From: Solirubrobacterales bacterium
Lineage (GTDB): Bacteria; Actinomycetota; Thermoleophilia; Solirubrobacterales; 70-9
Assembly (NCBI GenBank): GCA_025964255.1
Contig: JAOPZF010000218.1
Coordinates: forward strand, 1 to 48,144
Direction: 5' to 3'
DNA length: 48,144 nt
Part shown: positions 42,036 through 48,144 of the stretch, one piece after another
How positions within the stretch are numbered: position 1 is the first letter of the stretch
Layout: each line of letters opens with the position of its first letter
Notes under the pieces: generated by a model
Told to the model about the DNA's origin: nothing
What the model saw: the letters and a program-made list of their open reading frames with translations, nothing else
Databases searched by the model: none
Made by a program: the position numbers and the translations under genes

Positions 42036-42100
42036 CGCCGATTGTCTGAGAGCCGGCTGAGTGATGGCCGGTCTCGCTGGGTAGGAGAATCTGGGATCGC

Positions 42101-42964
42101 ATGAACCCGAACCTCGACATTCAGTCCACCTCTGCGAACGAGGCCACCCTCAGCATCGGCGACGTGGTCACCGCGACCGGCGTCGGCGAGGCGACCCTGC
42201 GCGCCTGGGAGCGGCGCTTCGGCTTCCCCGAACCGCGCCGCGAGCCGTCCGGCCACCGCCGCTACAGCGCCGTAGACGTCGAGCGCATCCGCGCGGTCGT
42301 GCGCGAGCGCGAGCGCGGCCTGGCGCTGGCGGTGGCGATCGACCGGGTCACCGCCGAGTCCTCCGGCCCGCCCTCGCTGTTCGCGCCGCTGCGCGAGCGT
42401 CGCCCCGACCTGCTGCCGGTCGCGCTCCGCAAGCCGCAGATGCTGAGCCTCTCGCGAGCGGTCGAGGAGGAGAGCGCGGCGCGGGCCGAGCGGGCGCTGA
42501 TGATCGGCGCCTTCCAGCAGCCGCGCTTCTACCGGCGCAGCGAGGAGCGCTGGCGGCGGCTCGCCCGCGGCGCCGGGCTGACCTTCGTCCTCGCCTGCTT
42601 CGACGAGGCGGCAACGCCGGACGGCGGCCCGGTCGAGGTGCCGATCGGCAGCGGCCAGCCGGTCGCCGACGAGTGGGCCGTGATCTGCCTGGCGCCGGGC
42701 TACTCGGCCTGCCTGATCGGCTGGGAAACGGTCGACGCGACCGGCGTCGCCGACGCGGGCCGCACCTTCGACGCGCTGCTCTCGGTCGAGCCGTCGGTGG
42801 TGCGCGAAGTTGCGGGCGCCGCGGTTGCGATCGCCGCCGAAGGCGAACCGCGGATCGCCGACCGCGCCCACGGTTACCTCGATCGCATCCCGGACTCGAG
42901 CCAGCGCTCGCAGCTCCGTCTCGCCGGCGCGATCACCGCGCGCGCCTTCGCCCAGATGCCATAG
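42101..42964 (+). CDS. MerR-type HTH regulator with DICT sensory domain
   Basis: A 287-residue protein. The N terminus has a MerR helix-turn-helix: LSIGDVVTATGVGEATLRAWERRFGF, followed by PSGHRRYSAVDVERI. The C-terminal two thirds match DICT domains (MLSLSRAVEEESAARA, LMIGAFQQPRFYRRSEERWRRLAR, WAVICLAPGYSACLIGWE). DICT domains are linked to diguanylate cyclases and two-component systems. It is likely a transcription regulator that reads a signal related to the cyclase upstream; direct c-di-GMP binding is not known. Confidence 0.85.
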   Translation: MNPNLDIQSTSANEATLSIGDVVTATGVGEATLRAWERRFGFPEPRREPSGHRRYSAVDVERIRAVVRERERGLALAVAIDRVTAESSGPPSLFAPLRERRPDLLPVALRKPQMLSLSRAVEEESAARAERALMIGAFQQPRFYRRSEERWRRLARGAGLTFVLACFDEAATPDGGPVEVPIGSGQPVADEWAVICLAPGYSACLIGWETVDATGVADAGRTFDALLSVEPSVVREVAGAAVAIAAEGEPRIADRAHGYLDRIPDSSQRSQLRLAGAITARAFAQMP

Positions 42965-42968
42965 CGCT

Positions 42969-43325
42969 CTAGCGCTGTTCGTTCATCACGGCCGACTCGA
43001 GCACGCCGAGCAGCTGGGTGACGCGACAGACCAGCAGGCGCTCCTCGTCGACCTCGACCCAGACCCCGGCGCTGGCCGGGAAGACGACGTGGTCGCCGAC
43101 CTCGATCGGCATCTCGACCCCGGCGCTCGCCCACCAGTCGAGCCCCGGCCCGACGGCAAGCACGATCCCCTGTTCCGGCGGCGGCTCATGCGTTCCCGGC
43201 GGCACCACAAGCCCCGACCGCCGCACCCGATCCTGGTCGAGCTCCTTGATCACGATCTGGTCGAAGAGCGGCCGCAGCTGATGCCGGACCGACTCAATCG
43301 GATCTGGGACACGCGAAGAAGCCAT
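42969..43325 (-). CDS. GroES/Cpn10-like protein
   Basis: A 118-residue protein whose residues about 15-110 follow the co-chaperonin fold: LRPLFDQIVIKELDQDRVRRSGLVVPPG, GIVLAVGPGLDWW, IEVGDHVVFPASAGVWVEVDEERLLVCRVTQLLGVL. The mobile loop is short and atypical, and no groEL lies nearby, so it may not be the main GroES. It converges on the DICT gene with four bases between stops. ATG 43325 defines the gene; the open frame continues beyond it into antisense of the next gene. Confidence 0.8.
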   Translation of the reverse strand: MASSRVPDPIESVRHQLRPLFDQIVIKELDQDRVRRSGLVVPPGTHEPPPEQGIVLAVGPGLDWWASAGVEMPIEVGDHVVFPASAGVWVEVDEERLLVCRVTQLLGVLESAVMNEQR

Positions 43326-43394
43326 GCCCAAAGTTTCGCACGCAGCGGACTCCACCTCGCTGCCGCCAGGCGAGTGGGGGAGAGGTTCGCGTCG

Positions 43395-43433
43395 CTGGAC
43401 TCTTTTCGTCCCATGACAACGAAAAGTGTCCAG
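43395..43433. repeat. Inverted repeat around the AbiEi-like gene start
   Basis: CTGGACTCTTTTCGT (43395-43409) pairs with ACGAAAAGTGTCCAG (43419-43433), with one T-T mismatch and a 9-base loop holding the ATG at 43413. The ATGGGACGAAAAG segment (complementary strand) resembles the ATGGGCCGAAAAC in the dnaE2 palindrome. Confidence 0.75.
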
Positions 43434-44327
43434 CCATGGGGGAGGGCCGCCTGGGCTCTCACCCGATGCCAGCATGGAGTGGTGACGCGAAAGCAGTTGC
43501 TCGCGCTCGGGATGCCGCCGGAAACGATCCGGGCGCGACTGGAGGCCGGCCGACTGCACCAGCTCTGGGCGGGGGTCTATGCCGTGGGACGGCCGGACGT
43601 CGACCGGCTCGGTCGTCTGAAGGCGGCGACGTTGGCCTGTGGACCGGATGCGCGGCTCAGTCACCGCAGTGCCGCCGAGTTGTGGCGCATCGGCCGGGAG
43701 GTCCGGGGCGCGGTTGACGTATCTGTGCCGGCGGGTTCCCGCCCGCGTCGCCCCGGCATACGCCTGCACCGACGGGAGGAGTTCGGGACGACCCGGACCG
43801 TCAAGGGAATCCCGGTCGCCGATCCCGTCTCCGTCCTCATCGACCTCGCGGCCGAACTGGCGACGGAGGAGGTCGAAGACGCCGTCAACGAGGCGGACCG
43901 GCTCGACCTGATCCGCACCCACCGACTTCGGCTGGCGCTCGACCGAGAGCTGAGCCGCCCTGGAGTCGGTCAGCTGAAGCGGATCCTCGACGCGCAGACC
44001 TTCAGCCGCGCCGCGAACGCGCTCGAGCGCCGCTTCCTCGCGATCGTCCGCGACGCCGGCATTCCGGCGCCCGAGACCCAACGCCGCCTCGGTCGCAACC
44101 GTGTCGACTTCTTCTGGCCCGCGCTCGGCTTCGTCGTCGAGACCGACAGCCTTCGCCATCACCGCACCGCCGCCGAGCAGGCGGTCGACCTCGGCCGCGA
44201 CCAGGCCCACGCGCGGGCGGGCCTACGCAGCCTGCGCTTCACCCACTCCCAGGTCTTCAACCGTTCCGACCACGTCCGCGAAGTGCTCATCGACGCGTTC
44301 CACCACCTTCACGATCGCGCCCGCTGA
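43413..44327 (+). CDS. AbiEi-type antitoxin domain fused to DUF559/Vsr-like nuclease domain
   Basis: A 304-residue protein. Residues about 12-60 form the AbiEi N-terminal winged helix (TRCQHGVVTRKQLLALGMPPETIRARLEAGRLHQLWAGVYAVG). A middle region follows (DARLSHRSAAELW, RRPGIRLHR). The C-terminal 200-290 is a PD-(D/E)xK-type DUF559 domain with E205, D232 (RVDFFWP) and E243-T-D245. No AbiEii toxin gene is adjacent. Actinobacteria often have several such solo proteins; their role is unknown. The start codon lies in the loop of an inverted repeat. Confidence 0.82.
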   Translation: MTTKSVQPWGRAAWALTRCQHGVVTRKQLLALGMPPETIRARLEAGRLHQLWAGVYAVGRPDVDRLGRLKAATLACGPDARLSHRSAAELWRIGREVRGAVDVSVPAGSRPRRPGIRLHRREEFGTTRTVKGIPVADPVSVLIDLAAELATEEVEDAVNEADRLDLIRTHRLRLALDRELSRPGVGQLKRILDAQTFSRAANALERRFLAIVRDAGIPAPETQRRLGRNRVDFFWPALGFVVETDSLRHHRTAAEQAVDLGRDQAHARAGLRSLRFTHSQVFNRSDHVREVLIDAFHHLHDRAR

Positions 44328-44338
44328 CCAGCCCCCGC

Positions 44339-44344
44339 TAGGTT
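44339..44344 (+). promoter_or_regulatory. -10 box of kup
   Basis: TAGGTT followed by 7 nt and ATG 44352 indicates a leaderless transcript. Confidence 0.5.
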
Positions 44345-44351
44345 TCGCCTG

Positions 44352-46271
44352 ATGGCGACCTCCCTTCGCTCGCGCGATGCCCGCCGCCAGCTCGGCATGG
44401 CCGCGCTTGCCCTGGGCGCGCTCGGCGTCGTCTTCGGCGACATCGGCACCAGCCCGCTCTACGCGCTGCAGACCGTCTTCTCCGCCGACCACGGCGCGGT
44501 CAAGCCGACCGAACAGGACGTCTTCGGCGTCATCTCGCTCGTCTTCTGGTCGATCACGCTGATCGTCTCGATCGAGTTTGTCCTCTTCATCATGCGCGCC
44601 GACAACGACGGCGAGGGCGGCATCCTGGCGCTGATCGCGAAAGTCGAAATGACCAAGCTGTCGAGCAAGCAGGCGAAGATGGCGCTGATCGCGATCGGGA
44701 TGTTCGGCGTCGCCCTCTTCTACGGCGACGGGATGATCACCCCGGCGATCTCGGTCCTCTCGGCGGTCGAAGGGGTGAAGGTGGTCGAGCCGAGCATCCA
44801 CGAGATGGTCGTGCCGGTGACGATCGCGATCATCATCGGCGTCTTCTCGATCCAGCGCTTCGGCACCCACAAGATCGGTCGCGTCTTCGGCCCGGTGATG
44901 GTCATCTGGTTCGCCGTCATCGCCCTCGCCGGCCTCGGCCGCATCGTCGCCCACCCGGAGATCATCAAGGCGCTCTCGCCGAGCTACGGGGTCGAGTTCT
45001 TCGGCCGCCACTTCGGCGTCGCCTTCATCAGCCTCGGGGCGATCGTGCTGACGATCACCGGCGCCGAGGCTCTCTACGCCGACATGGGCCACTTCGGCCG
45101 GCCACCGATCAGCCGCGCCTGGTTTTTCGTCGTCTTCCCGGCGCTGACCCTCAACTACATGGGCCAGGGGTCGCTGATCGTCGGCGACCCGAGCACGATC
45201 TCCAACCCCTTCTTCCTGCTGATCCCGCACTGGGGTCGGGTGCCGATGGTGGTGCTGGCGACGGTGGCGACGGTGATCGCCTCGCAGGCGGTGATCTCGG
45301 GCGCCTTCTCGGTGACCAAGCAGGCGATCCAGCTCGGCTTCCTGCCGCGGTTGCAGATCCGCCACACCTCCGACAAAGAGATCGGCCAGGTCTACCTGCC
45401 GGCGGTCAACTGGTTCCTGCTGATCGCGGTCGTCGCCCTGGTCATCGGCTTCGGCTCCTCGACCGCGCTCGGCTCGGCCTACGGCATCGCGGTCACCGGC
45501 ACGATCACCGCCGACACCCTGCTCTTCCTCGTGATCGCCAAGGCGCTCTGGGAAAAACCGGGTTGGCTGGTGGGAATCGGGGCGGCCATCTTCTTCACCA
45601 TCGACTTCGCCTTCCTCGGCGCCAACCTGACCAAGACCGCGCACGGCGGCTGGTTCCCGCTCTCGGTCGGCTTCGTCACCTTCGCCGTGCTCAGCACCTG
45701 GCGTCGGGGCACGAAGGAAATCCAGGAGAAGCGGGCCGGCGCCGAGGGCTCGCTGCAGTCCTTCGTCGACGAACTACATGCCGCCGACCCGCCGCCGCCG
45801 CGGGTGCCGGGCACGGCGGTCTACCTCAACGCCCGCCGCGAAACGACGCCGCTCGCCCTCCGCGCCAGCTTCGAACACGCGCACGCGCTGCACGAGTCGA
45901 TCGTGATCATCTCGATCGAAACGACGCGCTCGCCGCACGTCTCCGACGCCGACCACCTGATCGTCGACCACCTCGGCTACGAGGACGACGGAATCTCCCA
46001 CCTGACCGCCAAAGTCGGCTTCCAGGAAGCGATCGACGTGCCGAAGCTCTTCTCCCTCGCCTGCACCCGCGGGCTCGAGGGCGACGCCAGCGAGGAGAAC
46101 GCCGTCTACTTCCTCTCCCAGGTGACCCTCCGGCCGACCCGCGGGGAGGGCATGGCGATGTGGCGCAAACACCTCTACGTCGCCCTCGCCCGCAACGCGA
46201 ACAGCGCCGCCGATTACTTCGACCTGCCGGCCGACCGCACGGTGACGATCGGCTCCTCGATCGACCTCTGA
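44352..46271 (+). CDS. kup: Kup/HAK-family potassium transporter
   Basis: A 639-residue potassium/proton symporter. Twelve or so helices (about 15-455) begin with LGALGVVFGDIGTSPLYAL, the family signature, and include MALIAIGMFGVALFYGDGMITPAI and GAEALYADMGHFGRPPI. A C-terminal cytoplasmic domain (about 470-639) carries VPGTAVYLNARRETTPLAL and ends in a short tail. Imports potassium, mainly under acid or low-potassium conditions in other bacteria. Confidence 0.96.
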   Translation: MATSLRSRDARRQLGMAALALGALGVVFGDIGTSPLYALQTVFSADHGAVKPTEQDVFGVISLVFWSITLIVSIEFVLFIMRADNDGEGGILALIAKVEMTKLSSKQAKMALIAIGMFGVALFYGDGMITPAISVLSAVEGVKVVEPSIHEMVVPVTIAIIIGVFSIQRFGTHKIGRVFGPVMVIWFAVIALAGLGRIVAHPEIIKALSPSYGVEFFGRHFGVAFISLGAIVLTITGAEALYADMGHFGRPPISRAWFFVVFPALTLNYMGQGSLIVGDPSTISNPFFLLIPHWGRVPMVVLATVATVIASQAVISGAFSVTKQAIQLGFLPRLQIRHTSDKEIGQVYLPAVNWFLLIAVVALVIGFGSSTALGSAYGIAVTGTITADTLLFLVIAKALWEKPGWLVGIGAAIFFTIDFAFLGANLTKTAHGGWFPLSVGFVTFAVLSTWRRGTKEIQEKRAGAEGSLQSFVDELHAADPPPPRVPGTAVYLNARRETTPLALRASFEHAHALHESIVIISIETTRSPHVSDADHLIVDHLGYEDDGISHLTAKVGFQEAIDVPKLFSLACTRGLEGDASEENAVYFLSQVTLRPTRGEGMAMWRKHLYVALARNANSAADYFDLPADRTVTIGSSIDL

Positions 46272-46279
46272 GTCGTCCT

Positions 46280-46294
46280 CCCGTCCGCGGCGGG
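46280..46294 (+). terminator. Weak candidate terminator after kup
   Basis: CCCG-tccgcgg-CGGG is followed by TTTAG. The stem is short and the T run is only three bases. The nearby CAAAAGCTTTTG palindrome (46303-46314) is an alternative signal. Confidence 0.25.
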
Positions 46295-46370
46295 TTTAGA
46301 AACAAAAGCTTTTGAGCAATACTCATCCCAGGGAACACGGGAGGCAGGGGGCCACCGTGCAATGGGAAGG

Positions 46371-46698
46371 AGCAGTTTATGGACCTACAACCCGTTCTCG
46401 AGCCCCTGCAAGAACCAGTACGACCCGGGCGGCCATGACCAACTGGCCGAACGGATCGAAGCGCCGCGCCGAAGGTGGCGGCGGTGCTCCAGGGCATCCA
46501 CGCCCACTCGCCGAACGCCCACGTCTTCGTCGTCAACTACCCGGACATTCTGCCGACCGGCAGCGGCTGCTGGCCTGCAAGTCGAGCTCGGTCCGCTGGG
46601 TCGAACCGCTCATCCCGAGCGAACTGACGGCCCCCGTCCATCCCAACAAAGCGGGGATGGCGGGAGCCGCCGCGGTGCTAGAGGCCGCGATCGGCTGA
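46371..46698 (+). pseudogene. Degraded SGNH/GDSL hydrolase fragment
   Basis: Three frames carry consecutive pieces of one secreted SGNH hydrolase. Frame one gives NPFSSPCKNQYDPGGHDQL (from 46389); after a one-base loss near 46461-46466, frame two gives APKVAAVLQGIHAHSPNAHV and the NYPDILP piece; frame three (from 46573) gives ACKSSSVRWVEPLIPSEL and the catalytic-His motif APVHPNKAGMAGAAA. The N-terminal GDS block is missing, and about 60 residues are deleted between CW and ACKSS. It is a relic, not a functional gene. Confidence 0.85.
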
Positions 46699-46720
46699 CC
46701 TCGACCTCCGCCCCCGGAGT

Positions 46721-46763
46721 GCGTTCGCAGTTTCCCGCGATATGTACGGGAAACTGCGAACGC
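46721..46763. repeat. Dispersed palindromic element, copy 2
   Basis: GCGTTCGCAGTTTCCCG (46721-46737) and CGGGAAACTGCGAACGC (46747-46763) form a perfect 17-bp stem with a 9-base loop. It lies between the SGNH relic and the convergent SDR stop. The core matches the element at 5013-5057 read on the other strand (GCGTTCGCA-C/G-TTTCCCGCG). Confidence 0.85.
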
Positions 46764-46773
46764 CGGGCGGGGC

Positions 46774-47598
46774 TTACTCGCCGTGTGCCTCCTTGGCAAG
46801 CCAGTCCCACTCTTCCCAGTTCGCGATCCGGCTTTCGTAGTCGGGCCGCACGATGTCGAAGGCGGTGGCGCCGAAGAAGCAGCGCAGCGGCGGCTTCTCC
46901 GCGTCGACCAGCTTCAGGATCGCCGGGCCGCTCGCGTCGGGGTCGCCGACTTTGCGCGCGCCGAGCTGTTTTTTGCGCGCCTCGCGCATCGCCGAATAGG
47001 CGTCCATCTGATCGGCGCGGATGCTCGACGGGCCGCTCCAGTCGGTCGAGTAGCCCTGCGGCTCGATCAACGTCACGTTGATGCCGAAGTCGGCGACCTC
47101 CAGCGAGAGCGACTGGCTGAACGCCTCGAGGCCCCACTTGGAGGCGTGGTAGAGGCCCACTTCGGGGAACGCGGTGACGCCGCCAATCGAGGACACCTGG
47201 ATGATGTGGCCGCTGCCCTGCTCGCGCATGATCGGCAGCGCCGCCTGGGTCACCCAGAGCGCGCCGAAGAGGTTGGTCTCGATCTGGTCGCGCGCCTCCG
47301 CCTCGCTGAGCTCCTCGACCGCGCCGAAGAGTCCGTAGCCGGCGTTGTTGACGACGATGTCGAGCCGGCCGAACTTCTCGTGCGCCGCCTTGACGGCCGC
47401 GAAGTCGGCGTCGTGATCCTGGACGTCGAGCGCCATCGTCAGCACGCTGTCGCCGTACTTCTCGGTCAGCGGCGCGAGCGTCGACTCGTCGCGCGCGGTC
47501 GCCGCCACCTTGTCGCCGCGCTCGAGCGCCGCCTCGGCCCAGATGCGGCCGAAGCCCTTCGAGCAACCGGTGATGAACCAAACCTTCGAATCTGCCAT
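46774..47598 (-). CDS. Short-chain dehydrogenase/reductase
   Basis: A 274-residue NAD(P)-dependent SDR. WFITGCSKGFGRIWAEAAL (TGxxxGxG), VNNAGYGLFGAVEEL, VSSIGGVTAFPEVGLYHASKWGLEAFSQSL with catalytic Ser, Tyr and Lys are present. The classical SDR type used for small alcohols, ketones or polyketide-like substrates; substrate unknown. The ATG at 47598 is preceded by a good AGGAGG-like ribosome site, one of few in the window. Confidence 0.92.
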   Translation of the reverse strand: MADSKVWFITGCSKGFGRIWAEAALERGDKVAATARDESTLAPLTEKYGDSVLTMALDVQDHDADFAAVKAAHEKFGRLDIVVNNAGYGLFGAVEELSEAEARDQIETNLFGALWVTQAALPIMREQGSGHIIQVSSIGGVTAFPEVGLYHASKWGLEAFSQSLSLEVADFGINVTLIEPQGYSTDWSGPSSIRADQMDAYSAMREARKKQLGARKVGDPDASGPAILKLVDAEKPPLRCFFGATAFDIVRPDYESRIANWEEWDWLAKEAHGE

Positions 47599-47680
47599 CC
47601 GTCCTCCTGGGGAGATGTGACTGGGGGAATTTCGATCCTCGCAGGCGGCCGTACCCGGCCCATGCTGCGACCATGCAGCG

Positions 47681-48144
47681 ATGCGGATCGCGAGCCTCGT
47701 CCCCTCCTCCACCGAGATGCTCTTCGCGCTCGGACTCGGCGGGGACACCGTCGGCGTCACCCATGAGTGCGACTTCCCGCCTGCCGCGGCGACCCTCCCG
47801 CGGCTGACCGCGACGGTGATGCCGGAGGGACTGAGCGCGAGGGAGATCGACGCGGCGGTGAAGGCGATCGTCGGCGAAGGCAAGGCGCTCTACTCGCTCG
47901 ACGAGGAGCGGCTGGCCGAGCTGGCCCCGGACCTGATCGTCATCCAGGCGGTCTGCGACGTCTGCGCGGTCTCTTATGAGGACGTGGTCGAGGTGGCGGC
48001 GCGGCTGCCGGGCCCGCCACGGGTTCTGCAGCAGGACCCGAGCTCACTGACCGAGGTGCTGGCCGACCTGGGCCGGCTCGGCGAGGCGGCCGGGGCCGGC
48101 GCCCGCGCGGCGGCGCTGCGGTGGGAGCTGGGAGGACGGCTCGA
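47681..48144 (+). CDS. Cobalamin/Fe-siderophore-type binding protein (N-terminal part)
   Basis: The frame starts at ATG 47681 and runs off the right edge; 154 codons are visible. MRIASLVPSSTEMLFALGLGGDTVGVTHECDFP and LAPDLIVIQAVCDVCAVS are typical of the periplasmic-binding fold PF01497, as in BtuF-like cobalamin-binding proteins. There is no signal peptide, as is usual for the stand-alone cytoplasmic members of this group. Downstream context is not visible. Confidence 0.87.
   Translation, partial: MRIASLVPSSTEMLFALGLGGDTVGVTHECDFPPAAATLPRLTATVMPEGLSAREIDAAVKAIVGEGKALYSLDEERLAELAPDLIVIQAVCDVCAVSYEDVVEVAARLPGPPRVLQQDPSSLTEVLADLGRLGEAAGAGARAAALRWELGGRL

Noticed and set aside
46312-46698. A single 128-codon plus-strand gene ending in a HPNKAGM motif.
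   Set aside because: The first two thirds in this frame are not protein-like; the family segments lie in three frames, so it is called a pseudogene.

Overview
The window is one contiguous piece of a very GC-rich (about 70%) genome with GTG and TTG starts, tightly packed genes and actinobacterial gene orders: ftsW-pbpA-pknB-ddl, imuB-DUF6504-dnaE2, and a GHKL/SpoIIE partner-switching pair. I infer an Actinomycetota chromosome, most likely class Thermoleophilia (Solirubrobacterales-like). This rests on gene content and protein style, not on a marker gene. I see no rRNA, tRNA, CRISPR array, insertion sequence or phage genes.

Layout. 1-5005: cell-wall growth operon on the plus strand (end of a FtsW/RodA flippase-polymerase, a class B penicillin-binding protein, a PASTA Ser/Thr kinase, D-Ala-D-Ala ligase). 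5057-9280: minus-strand genes for a second membrane kinase with a galactose-binding-like ectodomain, PurM, undecaprenyl-diphosphatase and a DedA protein. 9336-22480: envelope polysaccharide block (CapD-type epimerase/dehydratase, LytR_C protein, FlgD-like secreted protein, O-antigen-ligase-like protein, Wzx-like flippase, TatA, three glycosyltransferases, an initiating sugar-phosphate transferase, a GNAT and a FemAB-like protein). It is interrupted at 19757-20939 by a lower-GC pair, STAS/GHKL ATPase plus DUF4325 STAS-like protein. 22477-25955: MetF, enoyl-CoA hydratase, two tandem TetR paralogues. 25967-30805: SOS mutasome operon imuB-DUF6504-dnaE2 with a textbook LexA box. 30813-32390: a nucleotidyltransferase/winged-helix pair resembling a toxin-antitoxin module, with a doubled palindromic operator. 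32401-40819: SDR, MDR, two MFS exporters, a DUF5519 protein, a truncated SoxR, an anti-sigma-like ATPase, a PAS-PAS-GAF-SpoIIE phosphatase and a cupin. 40935-44327: GGDEF cyclase, MerR-DICT regulator, GroES-like protein, AbiEi-DUF559 fusion. 44352-48144: Kup potassium transporter, a degraded SGNH hydrolase, an SDR and the start of a cobalamin-type binding protein.

The most unusual signals are not single genes. (1) Glutamate codon choice flips from GAG to GAA at the membrane boundary inside both kinases. (2) A 19-bp perfect inverted repeat sits in frame inside dnaE2. (3) A dispersed palindrome (GCGTTCGCA...) lies at two gene 3' ends. (4) At least fifteen promoters place a TANNNT -10 box 6-9 nt before the start codon, implying routine leaderless mRNAs; this was used to choose several starts. 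(5) Three convergent gene pairs share one CTAG as both stop codons. (6) Two accessory pairs, 19757-20939 and 30813-32367, look like self-contained imported systems and are the best candidates for something undescribed.
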